Counted from the stretch's first letter, positions 1-8,138 are shown. The stretch: 12,412 bases of DNA from an uncultured Helcococcus sp. (GCA_937926545.1 CALAZW010000021.1:1-12412), one strand, 5' to 3'. Numbers and translations are program-made. Notes: generated by a model from the letters alone, not told the origin.

Positions 1-70
1 CTAGTGCCTTATCTCCTACTTTTATCCTAATCTCATCCTAATTTTCTCCTCTTTATATCTACCCTATTTT

Positions 71-805
71 CTAGGCCACTAACATGATTTTAGTTTTTAT
101 TACTAAATCATCAAAGATTTCTCTTAAAAGCTCTTCTTCTCTAGTTATTACAAAAAAGATATATGTTACATCTAGGTCTTGATCATAGTCTATTTTAATC
201 TTTCCCAGCATATCAACCAAGGGAAAATCTTCTTGATCATAGTCTCTAGGTGGGCTTCCATATTGGAGATAGCCTAAAAGTTTCTCTTTTTTCTTATGTA
301 GAGGACCATTGGTCCTTATACTGGCCTCTAGAGTAGAATCTTCCATAGATGATATAGAGTAGGATAAAAACTTATCCTTTCTCTCGATTCCCAAAGATCC
401 CATAACCAAATTTAGCTGGTCTTTTTTTATAAGCCTTTCCACCTGGTCCAAATTATCCAGACCATAACTTCCCTCTATGACATAAAGCCCATAGTGACTA
501 TTATAGAAGGGGCTATCCTTGTCATAGAAAATAGACCTTCCTTTTTCATAAGATCCATAGTTATAATAAATATCAAGTTTTCTATCCTCTATCTGACTTT
601 GATATAACCTTATTTTTTCATTCCATCCTTCCATAAGGGGAAGATCCAACTTATAGCCCCTATCATCCAAGAGCTCCTTTCTAGAAAAAGATCTTTCCTG
701 GATAGATAAAGCCACATTAGCCCTAGACTCTACAAAAATACTAGTGAAAACAAAAAGGTAGATAAACAAAACCAAGACAACCAATAACCTATATCTTCTC
801 TTCAT
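71..805 (-). CDS. Hypothetical membrane-anchored protein, 244 aa
   Basis: I do not recognise this protein. It opens with a basic stretch (MKRRYR) and one hydrophobic segment at about residues 7-26, which predicts an uncleaved signal anchor or signal peptide with the rest outside the cell. There is no lipobox and no cysteine anywhere. The roughly 215-residue outer part is rich in Asp, Glu, Lys and Tyr, with several Tyr/Asp clusters, and shows no catalytic motif I can name. The start is well supported: GGAGGT lies four bases before the ATG on the minus strand. It is the first gene downstream of the CRISPR array, with only 49 bp between its start and the last degenerate repeat, and I see no promoter or terminator there, so array read-through could reach it. 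No terminator hairpin is visible in the remaining 70 bp to the window edge. A role in CRISPR immunity is not supported; an ordinary host surface protein is more likely. Confidence 0.75.
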   Translation of the reverse strand: MKRRYRLLVVLVLFIYLFVFTSIFVESRANVALSIQERSFSRKELLDDRGYKLDLPLMEGWNEKIRLYQSQIEDRKLDIYYNYGSYEKGRSIFYDKDSPFYNSHYGLYVIEGSYGLDNLDQVERLIKKDQLNLVMGSLGIERKDKFLSYSISSMEDSTLEASIRTNGPLHKKKEKLLGYLQYGSPPRDYDQEDFPLVDMLGKIKIDYDQDLDVTYIFFVITREEELLREIFDDLVIKTKIMLVA

Positions 806-854
806 ACTACCTCCAAGAACATAAACAATTAAACAAAGTGACTCCTAATAATCA

Positions 855-890
855 GTCTCTCTAGATTAAAGAATTACACTACTCTCAAAC
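855..890 (-). repeat. Degenerate leader-distal terminal CRISPR repeat
   Basis: This copy matches the consensus repeat at 33 of 36 positions. The three differences are at plus-strand positions 3, 6 and 10 of the repeat, and the 26 bases from 865 to 890 are intact. Decay of the last repeat is typical of the old end of an array and fixes the array's orientation. The altered bases correspond to the 3' end of the repeat as transcribed, which is the region that pairs with the 5' part of the tracrRNA anti-repeat. Confidence 0.93.
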
Positions 891-2213
891 AACGAAATTG
901 GGGACATAGATTTCCATTTTGTTTCACTACATTAAAGAATTACACTACTCTCAAACAGAACTAAAGCAGGTGGTATTAGGTCATTTGTTTCACTACATTA
1001 AAGAATTACACTACTCTCAAACTACGATAGATGTTGTATTCCATCTGATAGCGTTTCACTACATTAAAGAATTACACTACTCTCAAACTACCCGTCATTG
1101 CTTAATAAAGCTTTAGGGGTTTCACTACATTAAAGAATTACACTACTCTCAAACATATAAGGACGCCAGATGCGACATGAACATGTTTCACTACATTAAA
1201 GAATTACACTACTCTCAAACATTGGTAGAGTCCGCATCATCAGCCATTAGAGTTTCACTACATTAAAGAATTACACTACTCTCAAACAGTGGCGTAGGTG
1301 ATGAAGTGGCTGACCACGGTTTCACTACATTAAAGAATTACACTACTCTCAAACTCCTAAGTAGTACTCTCTTAATATTTCGTAGTTTCACTACATTAAA
1401 GAATTACACTACTCTCAAACAGTGAAATTGCTAATCCTCTCTATTTTGTGAGTTTCACTACATTAAAGAATTACACTACTCTCAAACGATGCTAAAGACG
1501 CATTGATTTGCCTTGTAGTTTCACTACATTAAAGAATTACACTACTCTCAAACTTCCCCTTTACTGCTCTAACTCAAATTCTTGTTTCACTACATTAAAG
1601 AATTACACTACTCTCAAACACATTGGGAAATATATCAGAGTAAACCACCGTTTCACTACATTAAAGAATTACACTACTCTCAAACAAGCTACTTGTACTG
1701 TCTACTCTGTACAATGTTTCACTACATTAAAGAATTACACTACTCTCAAACATTGGTAGCCCATCAACTCCTATTCCATGCGTTTCACTACATTAAAGAA
1801 TTACACTACTCTCAAACTCCAACTCTGCCTGCAATTCTAAAACATTAGTTTCACTACATTAAAGAATTACACTACTCTCAAACTTATCTCTTTTATAATC
1901 CATATTATTCATTGTTTCACTACATTAAAGAATTACACTACTCTCAAACAGTCATTAACCTTCCACAATAACCACATTTGTTTCACTACATTAAAGAATT
2001 ACACTACTCTCAAACCAACTACGAGGGCCCAACTTCCAAGGCTCAGTTTCACTACATTAAAGAATTACACTACTCTCAAACTATCAGGAATGAGGTGTAT
2101 GAGAATGGCAAGTTTCACTACATTAAAGAATTACACTACTCTCAAACATATTGTCTGGTAAAGCTTTTTGTATTTCAGTTTCACTACATTAAAGAATTAC
2201 ACTACTCTCAAAC
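855..2213 (-). CRISPR. Type II-A CRISPR array: 21 repeats, 20 spacers
   Basis: A 36-bp repeat occurs 21 times. Plus-strand starts are 855, 921, 987, 1053, 1119, 1185, 1252, 1319, 1385, 1452, 1518, 1584, 1650, 1716, 1782, 1848, 1914, 1980, 2046, 2112 and 2178. Twenty copies look identical; the leftmost (855-890) has three mismatches, all in its first ten bases. Spacers are 30 bp, except three of 31 bp (1221-1251, 1288-1318, 1421-1451). Read on the minus strand the repeat begins GTTTGAGAG and ends GTGAAAC, the usual start of type II crRNA repeats, so crRNA is made from the minus strand, the same direction as the cas genes. The degenerate copy at the left and the leader at the right agree on this polarity: new spacers enter near 2213 and the oldest lie near 890. 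No two spacers are alike. I cannot identify their sources without a search. Confidence 0.98.
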
Positions 2214-2289
2214 CTCAAACAGCATATATATAACATAAACCTACGATATTTATGTATATATGAGCTATTTAGATTTGATTATTCATTCT
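2214..2289 (-). promoter_or_regulatory. CRISPR leader with leader-anchoring motif
   Basis: These 76 bp fill the whole gap between the csn2 stop codon and the newest repeat. On the minus strand the last seven leader bases are GTTTGAG, directly abutting the repeat, which also begins GTTTGAG. This is one base from the ATTTGAG leader-end motif known from type II-A streptococcal systems, where the leader-repeat junction directs Cas1-Cas2 integration. The leader must also carry the pre-crRNA promoter unless transcription comes through from csn2. The best -10 candidate is an extended form (TG at 2235-2234, then TATATA at 2232-2227 on the minus strand), but no convincing -35 box accompanies it. An imperfect inverted repeat spans 2223-2262. 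Confidence 0.85.
2223..2262. repeat. Imperfect inverted repeat in the CRISPR leader
   Basis: The left arm (2223-2239) and right arm (2249-2262) pair as CATATATA + CATAAA against TTTATG + TATATATG, with three extra bases (TAA) in the left arm and a nine-base loop. The arms are almost purely AT, so chance is a real possibility. There is no following T-tract, so it is not a normal intrinsic terminator for csn2. It could be a protein-binding or bending site in the leader. Confidence 0.5.
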
Positions 2290-2955
2290 TTAATATATTT
2301 CAGATAGATCTCTATCTATTATATATATTTTATCATATTTACTATTAAATGTTATTTCTCTGTTTTCTATAAAGAGTAAATTTATTTCTTTATTTGTCTT
2401 GTAGTTCAATAACTGATTATAGGTTGTTTGCGTGAGAAAAGCTTTTAAGTTAATTAAAACGTATGTCTCAATGTTAAAAAAATCAGTATAGACATCTAAA
2501 TAGTTAATTAGCTTTTCTATAAAACTATCAAAGTCATTATAAAACTCAAGATTTATTGCCTTTAAGATATTTTTATAATCCACATCCAAAGAATACTGCA
2601 TATCAATTATGAGGTCATTTTCTATCTTGCTCATTAAGTTATAGATTTGGGCATTTAATTCTTGTACCTCTAGGTTATAATCATTTTTTGTCTTGTCTAA
2701 ATATTTATATAATTTGTTTTTTGATTTAGTAGAATTTATATCAAGGCTATAAATATCTGTAAGTATATCTAAACTTTTTTTCATATTTAATATCTTTTTA
2801 TTAGATAATACAAAGCTGCCCTCTTCTCCATTGGCTTGGCCTATCAATTCATTGGTTAATTTATAAAATTCTTCAGCATCCTCTATCACTACTGTATATA
2901 TCTCATCTTCCTTAAAGTCTATACTAAATAAATAGTCAGGGTGAACTAGTTTCAT
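2290..2955 (-). CDS. csn2: Csn2, type II-A spacer-acquisition protein
   Basis: This 221-residue protein fits the short Csn2 family (S. pyogenes Csn2 is 220 aa). In known members Csn2 forms a tetrameric ring that encircles double-stranded DNA ends and works with Cas1-Cas2 and Cas9 during spacer acquisition. Family features visible here are the N-terminal beta-rich part, a long charged helical middle (about residues 50-145), the AFLTQ stretch near residue 172 and LLFIENRE near residues 193-200, which match AFLTK and LFLEPRE of S. pyogenes Csn2. The gene overlaps the end of cas2 by four bases (ATGA at 2955-2952), indicating translational coupling, and AAAGGTTGAT before the ATG is a plausible ribosome binding site. 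It is the last gene of the cas operon, next to the leader. Its presence is what assigns the locus to subtype II-A. Confidence 0.93.
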   Translation of the reverse strand: MKLVHPDYLFSIDFKEDEIYTVVIEDAEEFYKLTNELIGQANGEEGSFVLSNKKILNMKKSLDILTDIYSLDINSTKSKNKLYKYLDKTKNDYNLEVQELNAQIYNLMSKIENDLIIDMQYSLDVDYKNILKAINLEFYNDFDSFIEKLINYLDVYTDFFNIETYVLINLKAFLTQTTYNQLLNYKTNKEINLLFIENREITFNSKYDKIYIIDRDLSEIY

Positions 2956-3272
2956 AAGATTATCAACCTTTCATCTGTGTCAATATAATCACTTTGACCT
3001 TGGCCTACTATATACTCTATCCTAGCAAATTGTTTTTCTGTAACTACTAAAACTTGAACCAATCCTCTACTAGGCTTGTTCTTACGTATATTTCTTACTA
3101 TTCCATTAGATACACTCGTATTAGATGCTATCTTCGTATAAACTGATTCCTGCATCATAACAAAACCACTTTTCAATAAAAACTTTCTAAACTTTCGATA
3201 CTCCTTCAATTCTTCTGATGATACTGATGGCAAGTCAAACATAACTATTACTCTCATATATCTATAACTCAT
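2952..3272 (-). CDS. cas2: Cas2, adaptation complex subunit
   Basis: The product is 106 aa. Cas2 forms the dimer at the centre of the Cas1-Cas2 integrase, which carries prespacers to the leader-proximal repeat. The N-terminus, MSYRYMRVIVMFDLP, matches the type II-A Cas2 start, with the family's conserved Asp at residue 13. The stretches YRKFRKFLLKSGF (about 25-37) and VTEKQFARIEYI (about 77-88) are also typical. It overlaps the end of cas1 by 11 bp and csn2 by 4 bp, so cas1, cas2 and csn2 are translationally linked. The ribosome binding site is weak. A second in-frame ATG at codon 6 is possible, but starting at codon 1 gives the same MSYRYMR beginning as S. pyogenes Cas2, so I keep it. Confidence 0.95.
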   Translation of the reverse strand: MSYRYMRVIVMFDLPSVSSEELKEYRKFRKFLLKSGFVMMQESVYTKIASNTSVSNGIVRNIRKNKPSRGLVQVLVVTEKQFARIEYIVGQGQSDYIDTDERLIIL

Positions 3273-4137
3273 AGCCTATAAATTTAATTTTAGAGATATC
3301 TCTATCATTTAGAGCTTCAAAAATAGAATTAACATATATTGAAATAGCATTATCAAGATCGTATGACTTGCCTGTAATAGTTACTTTCTCTTGAAACATA
3401 CTAACTAATAATTCCTTTTCCTCTGACTCTAAACACTCAAATCCATTCAAGTAAACTAACTTATCAACAATTGGTCTAAAAGGCTCCATTAAATCTGATG
3501 ATAGGTTAAAGTGATTAAACATATTATCATGATATATGCCAAGCTGGGTTATATATCCTGCAGCTACAATCTCCCTATTAAAAGCAGACAACAATATAGT
3601 GTAACCATAGTTTAAACAAGCATTTATTGGTGTATCATCACTTCTGGTAAACTCCTTGCCATATAAACTATTAAAATAAACCTTTGCTGCATGTCCCTCT
3701 CTATTGGTCTCATCATTGTGCTCAATTGTATTTAGATAGGAATTTAAAAGCTTCCATTCCTCCTTATCAAGCATTTTCAATAACATCATCTGATTTTTTA
3801 TCTTTTCATAGACTATTTCAGTCCACACCATTTCCTTGGTTTCTTCTGTCCATCTTATTTGTGTTCTAACCTTATTAGACGTATCGTGACTACCATAATA
3901 AGGTAATAGCTCAGATATAGGATTTCTCTTTTTATCACAAAATACTACCTTAATCTTTCTTTCAATTAACTCAGCCATCAAATATGATGTTATCGTAACA
4001 GATGTACTCTCAACTAGTAGCAAAGATATTTCATCAAGAAATATCTTCACTCTATCACCATTAGTTCTTACTATCATAGCTCCCATCTTATAATCTAACT
4101 TTGCTCTATTGGTAATACACACTGTTCTCCATCCCAT
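3262..4137 (-). CDS. cas1: Cas1, CRISPR integrase
   Basis: The product is 291 aa, the usual length for type II Cas1. Cas1 is the metal-dependent integrase that joins new spacers to the first repeat. The N-terminus MGWRTVCITNRAKLDY matches the AGWRTV start of type II-A Cas1. Three expected metal ligands are visible: Glu147 in NREGHAAKVYFN, His203 in GIYHDNMFNHFNL and Glu218 in SDLMEPFRPIVD. The gene starts one base after the cas9 stop codon, and GGAG seven bases before the ATG lies inside the cas9 3' end, so expression is tied to cas9. Nothing is truncated or missing. Confidence 0.97.
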   Translation of the reverse strand: MGWRTVCITNRAKLDYKMGAMIVRTNGDRVKIFLDEISLLLVESTSVTITSYLMAELIERKIKVVFCDKKRNPISELLPYYGSHDTSNKVRTQIRWTEETKEMVWTEIVYEKIKNQMMLLKMLDKEEWKLLNSYLNTIEHNDETNREGHAAKVYFNSLYGKEFTRSDDTPINACLNYGYTILLSAFNREIVAAGYITQLGIYHDNMFNHFNLSSDLMEPFRPIVDKLVYLNGFECLESEEKELLVSMFQEKVTITGKSYDLDNAISIYVNSIFEALNDRDISKIKFIGYEL

Positions 4138-4138
4138 A

Positions 4139-7100
4139 TTATATCTCCAACAAGTTTACTTTGTTTTCATAAATACCTGTTATAGATTGATTTATCAATT
4201 CAAAACTCTCATTATTATTAATTTTTTTATTGTTCTTAAGAATACCAACTGATTTGCTTTGATTTATCTTTCTAAGATCTGCCGTCTCACTCGTACATCT
4301 AAAAAGCTTCAATATTTCTAAAATCACATATCCCTTATCATCTATTGATAATGATTTAAATACATCAAATCCATCTTTAACTAGTCCGTAAATATATGAA
4401 TATTTTTTAGCATATACAGATGTCCCCAACTTGTTTTCTAACTCAATATATATCTTTATTAATTTTTCATCGGTTATTTCTCTCTTTTCATATTCATGTA
4501 TCCTTTTATCAATATCATCATACCCATTTGATTTTACTATATTTCTTATTTCTTCTTCTTTATCCTTATCAATAATTAATTGTACATTTGATTTTAATAA
4601 CAAAGCATTATTACTTCTACCAGTTACATTCATAGGAAATCCATCTATCTTAAATAGTGAACCAATTTTTATTTCCTTATACCTTACTTCTGGATCTATA
4701 AGTTCCAGGGTATTTATTAGATAATCTCTTCTTACTTCTTCACTTTCCAAATATTCATCTGCTATTAGAATTGGTATAGACTCTATCGTTCTTACTCTAT
4801 TTCCCTTTTTATCACTATGTTCTATCAAGGAAAAATAAGCCCCAGAAACCTTATTATAGCCTCCATATTTTTCTATATCATATCTTTCATCACTTGTTTT
4901 TATAGGAGCCTGTCCTTTTCCTTTAGGCATTAAGGTCTGATCATAAAAACCACCTGTTGCTCTAAAACTTCTAAAGGTATAAAGGATATCATTTTTATCC
5001 ATTTGTTTTTTTACCTGACCTATAGATTCATTCTTACCAGTTATCCAGGCTTTTTCTTCTCCACGAATTACATCAAAATCATACATTCTAGCCAGGTTGT
5101 ACTGTCTTTTCTTGGCTTTTTTAACGTAGTTATAAGGTGATCTGGTGAATTTAGTGTGATAAACATTTCCCACCACTATATTTAAGTAAGCATCCTTTGC
5201 ATGGTGGTAATCGTTTATTTCCCTTACCTTTAATAAATCAAACTGATGCCTAAAATCAGATACATTATTAGCTTTTACATAGACTATTGCCGTATCATCA
5301 TAAATTTGAGAAAATATTTCTGCTGCCGCCTTGGATGACTGCCTTGTTTCTACCAATTGTCTGGCTATAAAGTTGGTAAGCTCTGTATCTGATAATCTTT
5401 CCCTTCTAACCAATCTTTTATATTTTTCCTTACTTATAAAACCTTTGCTTTCCAACATCTTCCAATAATTTTTCTGTTTATTCACAATGGATTGTTCCAA
5501 TGGGTAAGTATCACCCTTTTGCATATTGGCCTGTCTTTTTACCAATACTCTATTGTTTAAGCTATCATCCTTAGTTAAAGATCTAGGATAAATATGGTCT
5601 ATATCATAGACATTAGTATTAAATAATTGATGAAGATCTATATTCTCTCCCGAATACATACACTTACCTAGCTGAGTATAGTATAAGAATAATCTATCAC
5701 TTCTAAATTTATTCTCTTCTGTCTTTTCAATTTGATCTAGAAAGTCTTTTTCACATTCCTTACAGGACTTATACAAATCCATAACTTGTTTTTTCCTACT
5801 ACTGGTCCTTCTAGATACCTGATGTTCTCTGGCTACTTCTATAAATATTTTATCTGGCTCTTCTCCCATAATATTAACAAGTTCTTCTGTTATCCTTATG
5901 GTCTGCCATAAGGACCTTTTAACAGCTGGTGATAGATACATATCATCTAGGTCCTCATAGGAAAAATCTTTTCCTTCAAAGTTTATATCATTAAGTTTTT
6001 TAATTTCTTCTAAAAAATCATATTTAAAACTTAGAAGCTCCATTAAATTATCGTTGCTGTCCCACATCAAGTTAATTATAGACTTCATTTCCCCTTGATC
6101 ATCAGTATGATAAACCTCAGTTAAGAACTCCCTAGAAAGTCTTCCCCAGTCATTAAATCTTTTATTTCTAAGCTTATTTATCTGATCTTTAGATAAGATT
6201 TCTCCCAGGTTATCCTCTAGAATTTTCCTATACATCCTCTTATCTTCACCAAATAAGGTGGACCACCTAATAATGTCTTCTGCAACTTTTTCACTATAGG
6301 AGTCCTCCAGCACAGACCTCAAGTAATTATAAGAGGATAAATTGGATTTAAAATCTGTATCTATTCCACTTATAGTATCATTTTTATCTATCAAGCCTTG
6401 GCCCAATAAATAATCTCTTAACCTCTTATTAGTCACCCTATCATATTGGGTAAACAGCTCTTTAAATATCTTCTGTTTTATATCAACTGGAACTTCTTTA
6501 CCATTTATTTTTAAATTATTTAACTCATTTAAAACCATAAACTTGGAGTAAAGGATAGAATTTTTAGGTAGAACATCCTTGCCTATAAGATAACTACACT
6601 TATTGGTCATCCTTTCAATAAATTCACTTGCAGAAGCCTGCCTATCAATTTTCTCATCAAAATTCCAAGGATAAACCCTTCCTTCTTTCTTCCTGACAGA
6701 CCAAGCAAAACCATCCTCGCCATGGTAGTTATTCAAAGGTCCTACATAATAAGGGATTCTAAATTCATGAAGCTGTAAAATTTTATCCTTTATGGAAAAA
6801 CCATCTTCTTTCGTTCTTAAAAATGGATAATCTGCCTCTGCCCTAGCTAAAATAAGCTTTAACTCTTCATGATGAATTTGATAGGGTATAACACTATTAT
6901 CGCCACTTCTTTGTTTAGGTAAAAGACTTCTTAAAGCACTTTCTTCTAAAAGTCTGTCTATAGTAGAGTCTTCTTCCTTTATAGTCTTTAATTGTTTCTC
7001 TATCTCCTTATTTATATCTTCCATACTAAGCTTACCCTCTATGTACTTAGTATAAGATTTAGCATACTTATCAGATCTAAACATATCCCTATACTTGTCT

Positions 7101-8101
7101 TTTCCCAAATATGATTTATAAACTGTTTTCAAGTCTCTTAAGTCACTTGCATGCTTATCATAGTCTCTTATCTTAGCCTTGGATAAATACTTTTCTCCAC
7201 TTAAAAGTCCTTCTAAAACAGACCAATCATAAATGGCCTTTAGAATTTCAAGTAGTAAGAAATCATCCCCTAGCAGCACTCTTAGTTCTTCCTCTTCTTC
7301 CTCATAACTTGCTTCGGAAAATTTATAGCCAGTATTTTCCCAATCTTCCAAGTCCAAATTCAAGTAAAGATTAGATAGGTTTCCCTTTTGTCCAACTATA
7401 AATTTTATTATTTCTTTCTCTAACTTATTATTTGCAAAAATCTTCTTTAGTTCCTTATTCTTATCTCTTAGATTTAGTCCCTTATCCTTAAGAATATTTC
7501 CTATTTCCCCATAGTCTTCTCTTTGAATATTGAAATTTTCATCTATATTTTCCCTTACATAGTCCCCTAGGGAATCCATTAATCCATCAAAGCTATCTTC
7601 CACTGAAAAACTTTGACCTTCAAATAAAAAATGTCCTCTATTACTTAAAATATGGCTGATGGCCAAATAATATAACCTGATATCTCTTTTTTCATCCGCA
7701 GTCATAAGGTCATATCTCAAATGATAAATTGTAGGATACTTAGCGTGGTAGTCCCTATCATTAAAGTTCTTATCATTAAAAATACTATACTTTCCAGCAA
7801 CCTTCTTATCTTCCTGCCTAAAGAAACTCTCATCAAGCCTTAGATAAAAATCTGGATCAACCTTTTCAATTTCAGGCCCTAATAGTTCTTGTAAGATTTC
7901 TATTCTTTGTTTATTTCTTTTATTTCTTCTCCTAGCTGTCCTAAACATCCTTCTTTCTTCTGCTGTTTGCGCCTCATCAAAAAGTCTAATTCCCCAAAGG
8001 GACTTCCCCTTCTTTCTAGCTATCTTATAGTTCTTATCTGTAACAGCCCAACCTATAGATGAGGTCCCTATATCTAATCCTATGTAATATTCTCCACTCA
8101 T
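4139..8101 (-). CDS. cas9: Cas9, type II-A RNA-guided DNA endonuclease
   Basis: This is an intact Cas9 of 1320 aa from the start I prefer. Order: RuvC-I (YYIGLDIGTSSIGWAV, catalytic Asp10), Arg-rich bridge helix (about 48-75), long alpha-helical recognition lobe, RuvC-II (IFIEVAREHQ, Glu755), HNH (DIDHIYPRS, His836, with NNRVLV following), RuvC-III (HHAKDAYLN, His967 and Asp970), then a C-terminal PAM-interacting region ending near INQSITGIYENKVNL. All residues needed for both nuclease centres are present. An upstream in-frame ATG at 8110 would add three residues (MSS). I prefer the ATG at 8101 because AAGGATGT, close to the ideal AAGGAGGT, ends five bases before it, whereas the 8110 ATG lies inside that site. 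This choice also puts the RuvC Asp at position 10, as in S. pyogenes. The C-terminus lacks the Arg-x-Arg that reads NGG in SpCas9, so the PAM should differ. It is the first gene of the cas operon and partner of the tracrRNA encoded just upstream on the other strand. Confidence 0.98.
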   Translation of the reverse strand: MSGEYYIGLDIGTSSIGWAVTDKNYKIARKKGKSLWGIRLFDEAQTAEERRMFRTARRRNKRNKQRIEILQELLGPEIEKVDPDFYLRLDESFFRQEDKKVAGKYSIFNDKNFNDRDYHAKYPTIYHLRYDLMTADEKRDIRLYYLAISHILSNRGHFLFEGQSFSVEDSFDGLMDSLGDYVRENIDENFNIQREDYGEIGNILKDKGLNLRDKNKELKKIFANNKLEKEIIKFIVGQKGNLSNLYLNLDLEDWENTGYKFSEASYEEEEEELRVLLGDDFLLLEILKAIYDWSVLEGLLSGEKYLSKAKIRDYDKHASDLRDLKTVYKSYLGKDKYRDMFRSDKYAKSYTKYIEGKLSMEDINKEIEKQLKTIKEEDSTIDRLLEESALRSLLPKQRSGDNSVIPYQIHHEELKLILARAEADYPFLRTKEDGFSIKDKILQLHEFRIPYYVGPLNNYHGEDGFAWSVRKKEGRVYPWNFDEKIDRQASASEFIERMTNKCSYLIGKDVLPKNSILYSKFMVLNELNNLKINGKEVPVDIKQKIFKELFTQYDRVTNKRLRDYLLGQGLIDKNDTISGIDTDFKSNLSSYNYLRSVLEDSYSEKVAEDIIRWSTLFGEDKRMYRKILEDNLGEILSKDQINKLRNKRFNDWGRLSREFLTEVYHTDDQGEMKSIINLMWDSNDNLMELLSFKYDFLEEIKKLNDINFEGKDFSYEDLDDMYLSPAVKRSLWQTIRITEELVNIMGEEPDKIFIEVAREHQVSRRTSSRKKQVMDLYKSCKECEKDFLDQIEKTEENKFRSDRLFLYYTQLGKCMYSGENIDLHQLFNTNVYDIDHIYPRSLTKDDSLNNRVLVKRQANMQKGDTYPLEQSIVNKQKNYWKMLESKGFISKEKYKRLVRRERLSDTELTNFIARQLVETRQSSKAAAEIFSQIYDDTAIVYVKANNVSDFRHQFDLLKVREINDYHHAKDAYLNIVVGNVYHTKFTRSPYNYVKKAKKRQYNLARMYDFDVIRGEEKAWITGKNESIGQVKKQMDKNDILYTFRSFRATGGFYDQTLMPKGKGQAPIKTSDERYDIEKYGGYNKVSGAYFSLIEHSDKKGNRVRTIESIPILIADEYLESEEVRRDYLINTLELIDPEVRYKEIKIGSLFKIDGFPMNVTGRSNNALLLKSNVQLIIDKDKEEEIRNIVKSNGYDDIDKRIHEYEKREITDEKLIKIYIELENKLGTSVYAKKYSYIYGLVKDGFDVFKSLSIDDKGYVILEILKLFRCTSETADLRKINQSKSVGILKNNKKINNNESFELINQSITGIYENKVNLLEI

Positions 8102-8103
8102 AC

Positions 8104-8132
8104 TTGACATCCTTTCTTTTATGTATTATTAT
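8104..8132 (+). promoter_or_regulatory. tracrRNA promoter
   Basis: A perfect TTGACA (8104-8109) is followed after 17 bp by TATTAT (8127-8132), five of six matches to the -10 consensus. This is the best-looking promoter in the window and predicts a start near 8139, just before the anti-repeat. Its -35 box overlaps the cas9 ribosome binding site on the opposite strand, so RNA polymerase bound here would sit on DNA encoding the cas9 translation start. Confidence 0.85.
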
Positions 8133-8138
8133 TTAAAT

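Noticed and set aside
71..805. The 244-aa protein as a new accessory Cas or anti-CRISPR protein
   Set aside because: It has an N-terminal membrane anchor and an apparently extracellular body, and no motif or overlap ties it to the cas genes. Only proximity suggests a link.
1221..1781. Two spacers (1221-1251 and 1752-1781) both starting ATTGGTAG
   Set aside because: Only eight bases agree and the rest differ. This is too little to claim a shared target or duplication.
1884..1913. Possible self-targeting spacer: 12 bases (1891-1902) identical to csn2 (2571-2582)
   Set aside because: The match is in AT-rich sequence, does not extend to the PAM-proximal end of the spacer, and 12 bases are expected by chance.
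919..2238. Plus-strand open frames in the array encoding tandem FHYIKELHYSQT or FTTLKNYTTLK repeats
   Set aside because: They are by-products of a 66-bp repeat-spacer period, which is divisible by three and so keeps the frame open. They lack independent ribosome binding sites and lie wholly in the CRISPR array.
3684..3869. Plus-strand open frame inside cas1
   Set aside because: It is antisense to a clearly coding gene and its protein has no recognisable features.
4431..4724. Plus-strand open frame inside cas9
   Set aside because: It is antisense to the conserved Cas9 C-terminal region and its Ser/Ile/Phe-rich composition is that of a shadow frame.
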